DNA from: Heyndrickxia acidiproducens DSM 23148
GTDB taxonomy: Bacteria > Bacillota > Bacilli > Bacillales > Bacillaceae_C
Assembly (NCBI RefSeq): GCF_000374345.1
Contig: NZ_KB893980.1
Coordinates: 38,535 to 97,596 of the forward strand
Length of the DNA stretch: 59,062 nt
Direction of reading: 5' to 3'
Below are positions 1-9,136 of the stretch, one piece after another (positions within the stretch are counted from its first letter, which is position 1; the number at the start of each line of letters is the position of its first letter). A model generated the notes under the pieces. The model saw only the letters and a list, made by a program, of their open reading frames with translations, had not been told where the DNA came from and made no database searches. The translations under genes were made by a program, and so were the position numbers.

Positions 1-156
1 CAGGCATGGGTTTTCCACGGGAACGGGCTTTCATTCCTCCAATGAACGACCACAGGCACGGGTTTTCCTCCGGCACGGGCTTTCATTCCTCTTATGAACG
101 ACCTCAGGCACGGATTTCCCACGGGAGCGGGCTTTCATTCTTCTTATGAGCAACCT
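1..156. repeat. 52-bp tandem repeat array 1 (3 units, cut by window edge)
   Basis: Three head-to-tail units begin at 1, 53 and 105, each 52 bp. Each carries the core CGGGCTTTCAT, seven variable bases, then ATGAACGACC or a close variant, followed by a stretch peculiar to this array (CAGGCACGG and neighbours). The TTCAT and ATGAA halves are complementary, so each unit can form a small hairpin. The period is not a multiple of three and no reading frame runs through it, so it is non-coding. The array probably continues beyond the left edge. It lies downstream of prmC. Related arrays lie near 34.5, 48.6 and 58.7 kb. Confidence 0.9.
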
Positions 157-189
157 CAAAAGCCGCGGCTGGGCAGCGATTTCTTCGAT

Positions 190-209
190 TTAATCAAACG
201 TTTGATTAA
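190..209. promoter_or_regulatory. Perfect 20-bp palindrome, operator candidate
   Basis: The sequence TTAATCAAAC followed by GTTTGATTAA is a perfect inverted repeat with no spacer. It lies between the end of array 1 and the prmC stop codon. Its form resembles operators of TetR-family dimers. There is no U-tract, so it is not a terminator. The gene it might control is unknown because the nearest start to the left is outside the window. Confidence 0.4.
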
Positions 210-233
210 TAAACATCTCCCAAGCAAATTGTT

Positions 234-1097
234 TCATATTGAACAAAATACCATTCTTTCAAGGCCGTTGATGTCGTTTACTATTTCGACTTTGCTGCCC
301 GGGAACGTGTTACTGAATAGCGCTGAAACTTCCACTCCCTGCCCGCTGCCGATTTCAAATCCGATCAGGGCCGGCCTGTTTACTGCACGGGGGAGCCCCT
401 CCATAAAGCGGCGGTAATAATCAAGCCCATCTTCCCCGCCAAACAGAGCTGTTTCCGGGTCATGGTCCTTCACGACAGGAGACAAATCTTCCCGGTCGCG
501 GTTCGGTATATATGGGGGATTAGACAAAATCACATCGAATGTTTCACCCTGCAGCAAAAATGGCTCCAGCAAATCCCCCTGTACAAAGCGAATATCCGCC
601 TGCAAATCTGCTGCATTATCCTTTGCAACCGTCAGCGCTTTTGCTGATAGATCAGTTGCACAAACAGAAAGCGGCGGGCATTCCAGTTTCATGGTAATGG
701 CGATAATTCCGCTGCCTGTCCCAATATCCGCCAGTTTAAGGCTTTTTTTTGCGCCGAAATACCGGCCTATTCTCCGGATGGCCCCGTGCACCAATTCTTC
801 TGTTTCAGGGCGCGGGATCAGCACATCCCGATTGACACGGAATTTGCGGCCGTAAAAATAGGCATAACCCATGATATGCTGGACCGGTACGCCCTCTCCA
901 TGGGCATGCACGGCTTTATTAAAGTTTTCCCGGACTTCATCCGCTAGCGGCATTCTTAAATTGGCCAGCAAGTTTGTCCGGCCCATGCCGGTAAAATGTT
1001 CAAGCAGCAGCTCGCTGGCATTGGCATCACGGCCTTTTTTGGTTAAAAAAGAAGAAGCCCATTGCAAGGCTTCATACACTTTTAATGGGGCTGCCAT
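234..1097 (-). CDS. prmC: Peptide chain release factor N5-glutamine methyltransferase PrmC
   Basis: This 287-aa protein methylates the glutamine of the GGQ motif in class I release factors, using S-adenosylmethionine in the cytoplasm. Visible motifs are IPRPETE (about residues 94-100), the SAM-binding DIGTGSG (124-130) and the catalytic NPPYIP (193-198). Length is normal for the family. Its ATG overlaps the prfA stop codon (TAATG), so the enzyme is translationally coupled to its substrate, release factor 1. In B. subtilis sporulation genes follow prmC; here a repeat array follows instead. Confidence 0.97.
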   Translation of the reverse strand: MAAPLKVYEALQWASSFLTKKGRDANASELLLEHFTGMGRTNLLANLRMPLADEVRENFNKAVHAHGEGVPVQHIMGYAYFYGRKFRVNRDVLIPRPETEELVHGAIRRIGRYFGAKKSLKLADIGTGSGIIAITMKLECPPLSVCATDLSAKALTVAKDNAADLQADIRFVQGDLLEPFLLQGETFDVILSNPPYIPNRDREDLSPVVKDHDPETALFGGEDGLDYYRRFMEGLPRAVNRPALIGFEIGSGQGVEVSALFSNTFPGSKVEIVNDINGLERMVFCSI

Positions 1098-2167
1098 TAC
1101 TCGTTCACACTTTCAAGCTTTTTCGATTGGTCTTCCAAAATCAATGCATCGATGATTTCATCGAGTTTTCCCTGCAGGATCTGGTCCAGCTTTTGGATAG
1201 TCAAGCCGATTCTGTGGTCGGTAACCCGGTTTTGCGGAAAATTATAAGTGCGGATCCGTTCGGAACGATCACCTGTTCCGACAGCGGATTTCCTGTTGGC
1301 ATCGTATTCGGCCTGCGCCTCCTGCTGGAATTTATCATAAATGCGGGCGCGCAATACCTTCATTGCCTTTTCTTTATTCTTAATTTGTGATTTTTCGTCC
1401 TGGCAGGAAACCACGATCCCGGTCGGAATATGGGTCAAACGGACAGCTGACATTGTGGTATTAACACTTTGCCCGCCCGGCCCGCTTGATGCAAAAGTAT
1501 CGACCCGGATATCTTTTTCATTAATGTCGACTTCCACTTCTTCAGCTTCCGGCAGCACTGCAACCGTTGCTGTTGATGTGTGAATACGGCCGCCTGACTC
1601 CGTTTCAGGCACGCGCTGCACCCGGTGCGCACCGTTTTCAAATTTCAGCCTGGAAAAAGCGCCTTTTCCATTGACTATAAAGATGATTTCTTTGTATCCT
1701 CCGATGCCGGTCGTATTGGCTTCAATGACATCAACTTTCCAGCCCTGCGATTCGGCGTAACGTGTATACATGCGGTATAAATCACCCGCGAACAAAGCCG
1801 CTTCGTCACCCCCGGCCGCACCGCGGATCTCGACGATGACGTTTTTATCGTCGTTCGGGTCTTTTGGCACAAGGAGGACTTTCAAGCGTTCTTCATACTC
1901 AGTGATTTTACCTTCCAGTTCACTGATTTCTTCCTTTACCATTTCTTTCATTTCCGCATCCAATTTATCATTAAGCAGGGATTTTGCATCCTCAAGCTGC
2001 TTTTGAATTTCTTTATATTCACGATAAACTTGAACCGTTTCTTGTATATCCGCTTGTTCCTTCGAATATTCCCTTAACTTTTTCGGGTCATTGACGATAT
2101 CAGGATCGCTTAAAAGTTCATTTAGCTTTTCATATCGGTCTTCCACCGCCTGCAAACGATCAAACAT
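1097..2167 (-). CDS. prfA: Peptide chain release factor 1
   Basis: RF1 (356 aa) reads UAA and UAG in the ribosomal A site and triggers peptide release. The catalytic GGQ lies in [10 protein letters not shown], and the stop-codon recognition PxT motif appears as PET in RVPETESGG. The frame stays open upstream to an ATG at 2182, but a ribosome site GAGGTGGGG sits just before the ATG at 2167, giving the start [10 protein letters not shown] typical of Bacillus RF1. It overlaps prmC by the TAATG junction, so the two form one operon. Confidence 0.97.
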   Translation of the reverse strand: MFDRLQAVEDRYEKLNELLSDPDIVNDPKKLREYSKEQADIQETVQVYREYKEIQKQLEDAKSLLNDKLDAEMKEMVKEEISELEGKITEYEERLKVLLVPKDPNDDKNVIVEIRGAAGGDEAALFAGDLYRMYTRYAESQGWKVDVIEANTTGIGGYKEIIFIVNGKGAFSRLKFENGAHRVQRVPETESGGRIHTSTATVAVLPEAEEVEVDINEKDIRVDTFASSGPGGQSVNTTMSAVRLTHIPTGIVVSCQDEKSQIKNKEKAMKVLRARIYDKFQQEAQAEYDANRKSAVGTGDRSERIRTYNFPQNRVTDHRIGLTIQKLDQILQGKLDEIIDALILEDQSKKLESVNE

Positions 2168-2334
2168 CAAACCCCACCTCATTTCACCTTCATTTATCCC
2201 CGCCGGTGCTGCGGGATGTACAAACCGTACCTTTGCCGCCTGTCACAGGCCACATCAAATTTATTATAGTATATGCACTGCAAAACATAAAGCGAAACAT
2301 TGACAATCGAGGGCACCCGGAGCCGACTGCAACG

Positions 2335-2733
2335 CTACTGTGCTTCAATTTTTACATACATATCGTACTGGGGCAGGGCTTTCAGCAATCGGCGCCAGAT
2401 GATGCTTTCTTTTTCCATTCTTTCACGGTGGTTCAGCCTGTACGTTGTATGAATATCGATCCACATATCTTCCCCGTTGACCATTACAGAGCGGGGGGTA
2501 TAACCCTTCATTTCCCAAATGATTGCTTTTGCTTTTTTAATATCTGCCGTAACTGACGCTTCTCCGGCTTGTTGATTGTTCAAAGATTGCGGGGACTCTT
2601 CCGCCTCATGCGTTCCGAGCTGTTCTGTTTGTATCCGGCGTTCAGATGAAGCAGCACCGTCATTTTGGTTTTCTTTTCCGCATCCGCCGGCGATGATTCC
2701 GGCCGCGATGATCAAAACGAACCATTTTGGCAT
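2335..2733 (-). CDS. Small lipoprotein of unknown function
   Basis: This 132-aa protein has a lipoprotein signal: MPKW, a hydrophobic stretch and a lipobox ending AGGC, followed by a polar, Glu/Gln/Ser-rich linker. It should be lipid-anchored outside the membrane. The C-terminal part (about 70-132) looks folded, with IDIHTTYRLN near its middle. The start at 2733 is set by the ribosome site GGGAGGTG eight bases upstream; the frame is open further upstream without such a site. It lies between tdk and prfA, where related Bacillus also carry a small poorly described gene. I do not recognise a specific family. Confidence 0.75.
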   Translation of the reverse strand: MPKWFVLIIAAGIIAGGCGKENQNDGAASSERRIQTEQLGTHEAEESPQSLNNQQAGEASVTADIKKAKAIIWEMKGYTPRSVMVNGEDMWIDIHTTYRLNHRERMEKESIIWRRLLKALPQYDMYVKIEAQ

Positions 2734-2802
2734 AAAAAAACACCTCCCTGCCCAATAGATTTCCCGCATGGAAGGTGGTTTATTTATGTAATGGCTGCAA
2801 AC

Positions 2803-3375
2803 TTAGATCGGCGGATGGTCATGGCATTTCCGGCAAACCGGATAATACGAATCATTGCCGCCGATTTGGATCTGGTCACCCGTGTATACCGGTTTTCCAT
2901 TTTCATCGATCCGCAGATTCATGGTAGCCTTTTTCTCACAAAACCAGCATATTGTTTTCATCTCTTCAATTTTATCCGCATAGATCAGCATATATTTGCT
3001 GCCTTCGAACAGCTCATTTTGAAAATCATTTTTCAGGCCGAATCCCATGACAGGAATATTGAATTGGTCCACAATTTCCGCCAATTGCAGTACATGTTCT
3101 TTTTTAAGGAATTGGACTTCATCAATCAAAACACAGTATGGCCTTGGATGGCAGTTACGGACCATATCAACCAGATTCGTGTCATCAAAAACGGGAATTG
3201 CTTTCCTGCGCAGCCCGATCCTGCTTGAGACATAACCGACCTCATCACGTGTGTCAATTCCGGATGTAAAGATCAGCACAGGCTTGTTTTGTTCCTCATA
3301 ATTATGGGCCACTTTCAAAATCTCAATCGATTTTCCGCTGTTCATTGCGCCATACTTGAAAAATAATTGCGCCAT
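2803..3375 (-). CDS. tdk: Thymidine kinase
   Basis: Thymidine kinase (190 aa, type II) phosphorylates thymidine to dTMP in the salvage pathway. The P-loop is GAMNSGKS (residues 9-16), the Walker B-like segment is LIDEVQFL, and a structural zinc site is formed by CWFC and CRKC near the C-terminus. The start at ATG 3375 follows TAGGAGC and gives [11 protein letters not shown]; the frame is open upstream to 3396. It follows rpmE as in B. subtilis, separated by the rpmE terminator. Confidence 0.96.
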   Translation of the reverse strand: MAQLFFKYGAMNSGKSIEILKVAHNYEEQNKPVLIFTSGIDTRDEVGYVSSRIGLRRKAIPVFDDTNLVDMVRNCHPRPYCVLIDEVQFLKKEHVLQLAEIVDQFNIPVMGFGLKNDFQNELFEGSKYMLIYADKIEEMKTICWFCEKKATMNLRIDENGKPVYTGDQIQIGGNDSYYPVCRKCHDHPPI

Positions 3376-3398
3376 TGCTTTAGCTCCTATCATCAAAT

Positions 3399-3433
3399 AA
3401 AAAAACAGGCAACCGTTAAAGCGCCTGTTTTTT
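3399..3433 (-). terminator. rpmE terminator
   Basis: Read on the minus strand, AAAACAGGCG and CGCCTGTTTT-like arms (GCCTG/CAGGC stem) surround a short A/T-rich loop and end in a run of T. It lies directly after the rpmE stop codon. Confidence 0.85.
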
Positions 3434-3444
3434 GGATGCTCTTC

Positions 3445-3645
3445 TTATTTAAGGCCGTATTTTTTGTTGAAGCGGTCAACACGTCCATCGGCAGTCGCAA
3501 ATTTTTGGCGTCCTGTATAGAATGGATGGCATTCAGAACATACTTCAACGCGCAACTCGTCTTTTACAGAACCACTTTCAAATTCATTGCCGCATGCGCA
3601 TTTTACCATAACTTTTTTATAATTTGGATGAATTCCTGCTTTCAT
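3445..3645 (-). CDS. rpmE: 50S ribosomal protein L31, zinc-binding (C+) form
   Basis: L31 (66 aa) is a large-subunit protein at the intersubunit bridge. It begins [10 protein letters not shown] and keeps the zinc-ribbon cysteines KCACGN and CSECHP, so it is the zinc-containing RpmE rather than the zinc-free YtiA type. The start at 3645 follows AAGGAGATGAAAAGA; the frame is open ten codons upstream without support. It has its own promoter in the rho-rpmE gap and a terminator, so it can be transcribed alone. Confidence 0.97.
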   Translation of the reverse strand: MKAGIHPNYKKVMVKCACGNEFESGSVKDELRVEVCSECHPFYTGRQKFATADGRVDRFNKKYGLK

Positions 3646-3746
3646 TCTTTTCATCTCCTTAATGCCCTGAGTCATTTCGAAACAGAGTTGTATATTTTTA
3701 CGGGTGTCAGTCCTGCCCAGTAAAATTTCTAAAACACACTGTGATT

Positions 3747-3775
3747 ATTATAACAAGTCCCCAAATGAAATGCAA
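3747..3775 (-). promoter_or_regulatory. Sigma-A promoter of rpmE
   Basis: On the minus strand TTGCAT (3775-3770), a 17-bp spacer and a perfect TATAAT (3752-3747) lie about 100 bp upstream of the rpmE start and just after rho. Confidence 0.75.
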
Positions 3776-3821
3776 GATTGCAAACCGTAAAAATAGTTGC
3801 CTTAATTTACCAGCCGCAAAC

Positions 3822-5102
3822 CTATAATATTCGTTTCCCTGATGAGGTTTTTAATTCTGCTTTGATCATATCGACAAACTCATCATTTGTTTTGGTTTGT
3901 TTCAATTTACGCAAGAATTTCTCGGCAAAATCCGGGGAATCCGACATTGACTTGCGGATCGCCCACAGTATTTCTAAATGTTCTTTTGACAACAGCAGTT
4001 CTTCTTTCCGGGTTCCGGAACGGCGAATATCGATTGCCGGGAAAATCCGTCTTTCGGACAAGGCCCTGTCAAGATGGAGTTCCATATTCCCTGTTCCCTT
4101 AAATTCTTCGTAGATGACTTCATCCATGCGTGAACCGGTATCGACAAGGGCGGTTGCCAAGATTGTCAGACTGCCGCCTTCTTCGATATTACGGGCGGCT
4201 CCGAAGAACCGTTTCGGGCGGTGGAATGCTGCCGGGTCAATCCCGCCTGAGAGCGTGCGGCCGCTTGGCGGGATCACCAGGTTATAGGCGCGGGCCAGAC
4301 GTGTAATGCTGTCCATTAAAATAATGACATCCCGTTTATGTTCAACCAGGCGCATTGCCCGCTCCAATACAAGTTCCGCCACTTTGATATGGTTTTCCGG
4401 CACTTCATCAAATGTTGAACTGACGACATCCGCGTGTACAGAGCGTTCAATATCCGTCACTTCTTCCGGCCGTTCATCAATAAGCAGCACGATCAGTTCG
4501 GCTTCAGGATGGTTGACTGTAATTGAATTGGCAATCTCCTTTAACAGCATCGTCTTTCCTGCTTTCGGAGGGGCAACAATCAAACCGCGCTGCCCGAAGC
4601 CAACCGGTGTAATCAAGTCCATAATCCGGGTGGAAAGCTTAGAAGGAGACGTTTCAAGATAAATTTGCCTGTTCGGATACAGCGGCGTTAAGGCCGGAAA
4701 GTGCACCCGTTCCTTCGCTGTTTCCGGGTTAAAACCGTTGACAGCTTCGACATGCAATAAACCGTAATAGCGTTCATTTTCTTTTGGCGGGCGGACTTTC
4801 CCGGAAACTTTGTCGCCATTGCGCAAATCAAAACGGCGGATTTGGGATGCTGATATATAAATATCCTCAGAACTTGGGGAGTAATTAATCGGCCGCAGGA
4901 AACCAAAGCCTTCCGATTGGATAATATCAAGAACACCTTCCATAAAGAAGTAACCCTCCTGCTCCGCCCGCGCTTTTAAAATCGCAAAAATTAATTCTTT
5001 TTTCGTGAGTTTGCTATAATAGGAAACCTTGTACTCACGAGCCAATGCATACAGCTCTTTTAATGTCATATTTTCTAAACTTGAAATTGATAAACCTTCC
5101 AT
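3822..5102 (-). CDS. rho: Transcription termination factor Rho
   Basis: Rho (426 aa) is a hexameric RNA-DNA helicase that terminates transcription. Domains in order are the Rho N-terminal helical domain (about 1-50), the cold-shock RNA-binding domain (about 51-125, with GFGFLRP) and the RecA-type ATPase with P-loop APPKAGKT (about 178-185) and [10 protein letters not shown]. The ATG at 5102 gives [10 protein letters not shown], as in Bacillus homologues. In B. subtilis rho lies next to glpX and murAB; here glpX is missing and a 507-bp gap separates rho from murA. Confidence 0.97.
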   Translation of the reverse strand: MEGLSISSLENMTLKELYALAREYKVSYYSKLTKKELIFAILKARAEQEGYFFMEGVLDIIQSEGFGFLRPINYSPSSEDIYISASQIRRFDLRNGDKVSGKVRPPKENERYYGLLHVEAVNGFNPETAKERVHFPALTPLYPNRQIYLETSPSKLSTRIMDLITPVGFGQRGLIVAPPKAGKTMLLKEIANSITVNHPEAELIVLLIDERPEEVTDIERSVHADVVSSTFDEVPENHIKVAELVLERAMRLVEHKRDVIILMDSITRLARAYNLVIPPSGRTLSGGIDPAAFHRPKRFFGAARNIEEGGSLTILATALVDTGSRMDEVIYEEFKGTGNMELHLDRALSERRIFPAIDIRRSGTRKEELLLSKEHLEILWAIRKSMSDSPDFAEKFLRKLKQTKTNDEFVDMIKAELKTSSGKRIL

Positions 5103-5609
5103 AAAAACACCACACTTTTTAAATTCCCAAATGGGTCGAACGAAGCAATGCCTTCTTTCGATCTCTTCAAATATTGTTTGTTTTCAAACAAAACAATACA
5201 TGATTTAAAAGCTTCGTCCTCAACATCTCACATAAATGAAACGATATAAATCAATCGGAAAAAGACCATCCTTTAGAAAAGAGTTGTGAAGGCAAGTTGA
5301 GTATCCTTAAAATTTTTCATTAGGGCGTAGCACATGAGTTTTCTGCTGCAAAGAGGCTGATTTGCAGCATATACGTCTATGGAGCCGTTACCATGTACGG
5401 AGTAAATTGAAGACAAAAAATCATGAATGTTGAAAATGAACAATAGGATGTATAAATAAAACCATATTCATTTTAACCCTACTATGTCAAAAGAATCAAC
5501 AAAAAAAGGGAAGATATAAAAAATATTCGGGAAGGCGAAAAAAAATGAAGGAAGCCGCAGCTCTGTCATTGAAGAAGGAAGAGAGCCGCAGCAGGATAAG
5601 CCAGGATCA
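5103..5609. other. rho-murA intergenic region, long rho leader
   Basis: This 507-bp A/T-rich stretch holds no convincing gene. On the minus strand, which would be the rho leader, it contains a hairpin with arms TGCTGCAAA and TTTGCAGCA (5344-5369) and a second inverted repeat TTGTTTG/CAAACAA (about 5174-5191). Neither is followed by a T-run. In B. subtilis glpX occupies this position; I see no glpX remnant. B. subtilis rho is known to be autoregulated, so a long leader could be regulatory, but that is inference. Confidence 0.5.
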
Positions 5610-6896
5610 TCATGAATTCTCGAGGTGCTCAATTTCTTTTTGAGACATGCCTTCTCTCCATATTGTTGCGCCAAGTCCGTTTAGTTTTTCGACAAGATGG
5701 CTGTAGCCGCGGTCAATATGTTCCACACCTGTTACCTCTGTTATCCCTTCTGCCATTAAACCGGCAATGACAAGCGCCGCGCCGGCCCGCAGATCGCTTG
5801 CTTTTACTTTCGCCCCCTGCAGGGTAACAGGACCGTTTATGATCGCCGAACGGCCTTCTACTTTTATATTGGCGTTCATTCTTCTTAACTCGTCAATATG
5901 TTTAAAACGGGCTGAGTAAATGGTATCGGTCACAATAGAGGTCCCTTCCGCCCTGGTCAATAACGATGTGAAAGGCTGCTGCAGATCTGTCGGAAACCCC
6001 GGATATACAAGGGTTTTAATATCGACAGGCTTTAATTTGCCCGATTTTCCAATCCAAATTTGCTCGTCACTGGCATCTACCGGGACACCCATTTCTCTCA
6101 GCTTAGCTGTCAGGGATTCTAAATGCTGGGGAATGACATTATCGATCAGCACCCCTTCTCCGGCTGCCGCAGCCAGGATCATAAATGTCCCCGCCTCGAT
6201 CCTGTCTGGAATTATGGTGTGCCTGCATCCGCTTAAATGCTCAACACCTTCAATGCGGATCACATCTGTACCTGCACCCTTTATGTTTGCGCCCATATTG
6301 GTAAGAAGGGTTGCGACATCGATAATCTCCGGTTCTTTTGCAGCATTTTCAATAACCGTTTTACCTTTTGCGCGGACAGCCGCCAGCATAATATTGATGG
6401 TTGCGCCGACACTCACCACATCCAAATAAATCCGTGCTCCTCTTAATTCCTCCGCGCGCAAATAAATAGCCCCTTGTTCATTGGTCACTTTTGCACCCAA
6501 CGCTTCAAATCCCTTTATATGCTGGTCTATCGGCCTCGGCCCTAAATGGCAGCCGCCGGGAAGCCCGATGACCGCTTTTTTGAACTTGCCAAGCATAGCC
6601 CCCATCAAATAGTAGGAAGCCCTTAGCTTTTTTACCTTCCCATTTGGAAGCGGCATTGAAATCATGTTGCGGGGGTCAACTGTAATTTCTCCGTCGCGGG
6701 AGGTAACAGTCCCTCCGATCTCTTCCAGCAAATCCGTTAGCGTTTGAACATCGGATATGTCAGGCAAGCCTTCAATTGTTACAGGGGACTCCGCCAAAAT
6801 CGTTGCGGGAATGAGGGCAACCGCACTGTTTTTTGCACCGCTGACTTTAATGGTACCCTTCAGGGGATAACCTCCTGCAATCTTTAGCTTTTCCAT
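5610..6896 (-). CDS. murA: UDP-N-acetylglucosamine 1-carboxyvinyltransferase (MurAB/MurZ type)
   Basis: This 428-aa cytoplasmic enzyme transfers enolpyruvate from PEP to UDP-GlcNAc, the first committed step of peptidoglycan synthesis. The N-terminal loop [10 protein letters not shown] is typical. The active-site cysteine, the fosfomycin target, is C116 in [10 protein letters not shown]. The ribosome site is AAGGGAGC. Its position between fbaA and rho marks it as the second Bacillus paralogue, MurAB (MurZ), not the one near atp genes. Confidence 0.96.
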   Translation of the reverse strand: MEKLKIAGGYPLKGTIKVSGAKNSAVALIPATILAESPVTIEGLPDISDVQTLTDLLEEIGGTVTSRDGEITVDPRNMISMPLPNGKVKKLRASYYLMGAMLGKFKKAVIGLPGGCHLGPRPIDQHIKGFEALGAKVTNEQGAIYLRAEELRGARIYLDVVSVGATINIMLAAVRAKGKTVIENAAKEPEIIDVATLLTNMGANIKGAGTDVIRIEGVEHLSGCRHTIIPDRIEAGTFMILAAAAGEGVLIDNVIPQHLESLTAKLREMGVPVDASDEQIWIGKSGKLKPVDIKTLVYPGFPTDLQQPFTSLLTRAEGTSIVTDTIYSARFKHIDELRRMNANIKVEGRSAIINGPVTLQGAKVKASDLRAGAALVIAGLMAEGITEVTGVEHIDRGYSHLVEKLNGLGATIWREGMSQKEIEHLENS

Positions 6897-7339
6897 TTTA
6901 AGCTCCCTTTCTTGGCGAGATTATGGAAGTTTATTCCAACCGTCGAAAAGTAAGTATTAAGCTTAGTATAAACCATTTTTTAGAAAAACATGTAATAATA
7001 TTTATGGAAATCCCAGCAACAGGATAGCCTGTTCATTAATAAATCATAACCCAATCTTAGTAAAAGGGGAAATAAATCGCGATGAAAAGAATTTTTCATT
7101 GCAGCCAGGGAAAGATTGGCCGTAACAGCTGCCAGTATTCCCTATCCATTTACCAGCCTTGGTTTCATCAAGATGTGCAGTATCCGGGAAAAATTTCGTT
7201 TTTATCACGTCTCCCTCTATCGGCTGTTGTACCTATTTAAATATACCATGTGTTTCGCCATAAGTTCAGAAATCCGTACGAAACGGATTTCATTATCACA
7301 TACTTATTGGACATCCGGATATGAAATTCCTGCAGAAAA
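6897..7339. other. fbaA-murA intergenic region
   Basis: No gene is supported here. In B. subtilis a transaldolase gene lies in this gap; I see no remnant. The stretch has a perfect 9-bp stem GAAATCCGT/ACGGATTTC with a 5-base loop at 7269-7291, without a T-run, and a possible weak -10 TATACT on the minus strand near 6965 that could serve murA. Confidence 0.4.
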
Positions 7340-7395
7340 AAGAAAAAAGCCCGGCATATGGAATCCATGATGGAATCCATGCCAGACCTTTTTTC
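7340..7395 (-). terminator. fbaA terminator
   Basis: On the minus strand a long stem pairs GTCTGGCAT with ATGCCGGGC, continues through GGATTCC on both sides with one mismatch, and ends in TTTTTT. It begins about 18 bases after the fbaA stop codon. Confidence 0.8.
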
Positions 7396-7405
7396 TGTAC
7401 CTGCC

Positions 7406-8263
7406 TTACGCTTTTTGTGAAGAACCAAATTCTTTGATTTTGCCGATAACCGTTTGTTTAATGGTTTCACGGGCTGGTCCGAGGTATTTACGCGGATCGT
7501 AAACTTCTTTATCCGCAGCCAATACTTCGCGGACTGTTTTCGCAGAAGCAATTTGGTTTTCAGTGTTGACATTGATTTTTGACGTTCCTAAAGAAATTGC
7601 TTTTTTGATATCAGCTTCAGGAATACCAGTACCGCCATGCAGCACTAAAGGCATGCCTGTAATCTTGCTGATTTCTTCCATTTCTTTGAAGCCCAGGTTT
7701 GGTTCGCCTTTGTACGGGCCGTGAACGGAACCAAGTGCAGGTGCTAAAGCATCGATTTTTGTTGCGTCAACAAGTTTTTTACATTCTTCCGGGTCAGCAT
7801 AGATGATGCCTTTTCCGACAACATCGTCTTCCTGGCCGCCGACCGTACCCAGTTCAGCTTCAACGGAAACACCTTTTGCATGTGCGTATTCAACCACTTT
7901 AGAAGTGATTTCAACATTTTCTTCAAATGGGTGATGTGAAGCATCGATCATAACAGATGTGAATCCTGCATCGATTGCTTTTTTGGCATTTTCAAAGCTT
8001 GAACCATGGTCCAGGTGGATGGCAACCGGAACAGTGATATTCAAGTCTTCCATTAATCCTTCAACCATTTTTACTACTGTTTTGAAACCGGACATATAAC
8101 GTCCTGCACCTTCAGAAACTCCGAGGATGACCGGAGATTTTTCCTCTTGTGCTGCTTGAAGAATCGCTTGTGCGTACTCCAGGTTGTTCACGTTAAATTG
8201 GCCTACAGCATACTTACCTTCTTTTGCTTTATTGAGCATTTCTGTCATAGAAACTAAAGGCAT
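7406..8263 (-). CDS. fbaA: Class II fructose-bisphosphate aldolase
   Basis: FbaA (285 aa) interconverts fructose-1,6-bisphosphate with DHAP and glyceraldehyde-3-phosphate in glycolysis and gluconeogenesis. Visible motifs are the zinc-binding HLDHGSS, the loop [11 protein letters not shown], and [10 protein letters not shown] for the phosphate site. The ribosome site is AAGGAGGAAGA. A sigma-A promoter at 8373-8402 and a strong terminator make it a single transcription unit. It lies next to spo0F as in B. subtilis. Confidence 0.97.
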   Translation of the reverse strand: MPLVSMTEMLNKAKEGKYAVGQFNVNNLEYAQAILQAAQEEKSPVILGVSEGAGRYMSGFKTVVKMVEGLMEDLNITVPVAIHLDHGSSFENAKKAIDAGFTSVMIDASHHPFEENVEITSKVVEYAHAKGVSVEAELGTVGGQEDDVVGKGIIYADPEECKKLVDATKIDALAPALGSVHGPYKGEPNLGFKEMEEISKITGMPLVLHGGTGIPEADIKKAISLGTSKINVNTENQIASAKTVREVLAADKEVYDPRKYLGPARETIKQTVIGKIKEFGSSQKA

Positions 8264-8372
8264 GAATCTTCCTCCTTATCATTCGAGCCAAAAGGATTGT
8301 TCAAACGAAATTTCATTTTTATGATAAACAATCTTTTTAACTTCATACTTGTATATTTACAATTTCTTTTCC

Positions 8373-8402
8373 ATCATAACAAACTGCTCTAAGATTTACC
8401 AA
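8373..8402 (-). promoter_or_regulatory. Sigma-A promoter of fbaA
   Basis: On the minus strand TTGGTA (8402-8397), an 18-bp spacer ending in an extended TGT, and TATGAT (8378-8373). It implies a leader of about 100 nt before fbaA. Confidence 0.65.
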
Positions 8403-8459
8403 TGAACATTATTTGTCGAATGAAAGAAATAATATTGCTAAAATTCCCGTGCTTTAAAA

Positions 8460-8843
8460 TTATTGCGCTTCATCCGCTTTCATGGGCAAATATTTTTTTG
8501 CTGCCTGGCGGATATCATTAATATCGAACGGCTTGGCGAAATGGGTTAACGCCCCTAAGTCTTTTGCTTCCTGGATCATATCGAGCTCACCGTATGCCGT
8601 CATGATGATCACCCGGATATCGGGTTTGATTTCTTTCAGCCGTTTTAAAATTTCGATGCCGTCCATTCCCGGAATTTTCATATCAAGAAGGACAAGGTCG
8701 ATCCGGTGGTTTTTTGCAATATCAAGAGCCTGCACACCATTTGCCGCCTGAAAAGTTTCGTAACCTTCTTTTTGGAGCACTTCTGTCAATAAAATACGAA
8801 TGCCAAACTGGTCGTCAACAATTAAAATATTAGCCTGTCTCAT
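8460..8843 (-). CDS. spo0F: Sporulation phosphorelay response regulator Spo0F
   Basis: Spo0F (127 aa) is a single receiver domain that takes phosphate from sporulation kinases and passes it to Spo0B, leading to Spo0A activation. The acidic pocket ILIVDDQ, the phosphoacceptor D54 in [13 protein letters not shown], the conserved [14 protein letters not shown] and the lysine in THFAKPF are all present and very close to B. subtilis Spo0F. There is no output domain, as expected. The ribosome site is GGAGGG. I did not find a convincing sigma-H promoter with correct spacing. Confidence 0.97.
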   Translation of the reverse strand: MRQANILIVDDQFGIRILLTEVLQKEGYETFQAANGVQALDIAKNHRIDLVLLDMKIPGMDGIEILKRLKEIKPDIRVIIMTAYGELDMIQEAKDLGALTHFAKPFDINDIRQAAKKYLPMKADEAQ

Positions 8844-9109
8844 CGTTTCCCTCCATCACATAGATCATCTTACGTCCAAATTCTTTATGTACTTTTTGGC
8901 TTTTCCATCCTCCACTTATATTTATTGTATATCCCTTATTTCTCCTTCGGGGTATTTTTTTCCTTCTTTACAAATGGTAAATGGGATGATCCTGTCATTC
9001 AGGTAAACGAGATGCGTTCATTTCTTTTCAATGAAACAATCGAATGCGCGCTTGGCCGTATTTAAAAGATTCACTTTGATCTGCCGCGGGATACCGGTCG
9101 CAATCGAAA

Positions 9110-9131
9110 GGGCGCCTGCAGACAAGCGCCC
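9110..9131 (-). terminator. Weak terminator after the ABC operon
   Basis: Arms GGGCGC and GCGCCC with a 10-base loop lie just after the stop codon of the secreted-protein gene. The T-tract on the minus strand is only TTT, so termination may be partial. Confidence 0.5.
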
Positions 9132-9136
9132 TGATT

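Noticed and set aside
5530..5600. Terminator after murA from GCCGCAGC repeats
   Set aside because: The two GCCGCAGC-like copies are direct, not inverted, so they cannot form a hairpin.
5468..5674. 68-codon minus-strand frame overlapping the murA end
   Set aside because: It overlaps the murA 3' end in another frame, with a Phe-rich low-complexity tail and no ribosome site.
7081..7239. Short plus-strand frame (about 52 codons) between fbaA and murA
   Set aside because: A GGGG sequence lies too far from the ATG, codon use is atypical, and the region probably belongs to the murA leader on the other strand.
8844..8920. Sigma-H promoter before spo0F
   Set aside because: A GAAT -10 and a GGAGGATGG -35-like element exist, but the spacer is about 18 bases instead of 11-12.
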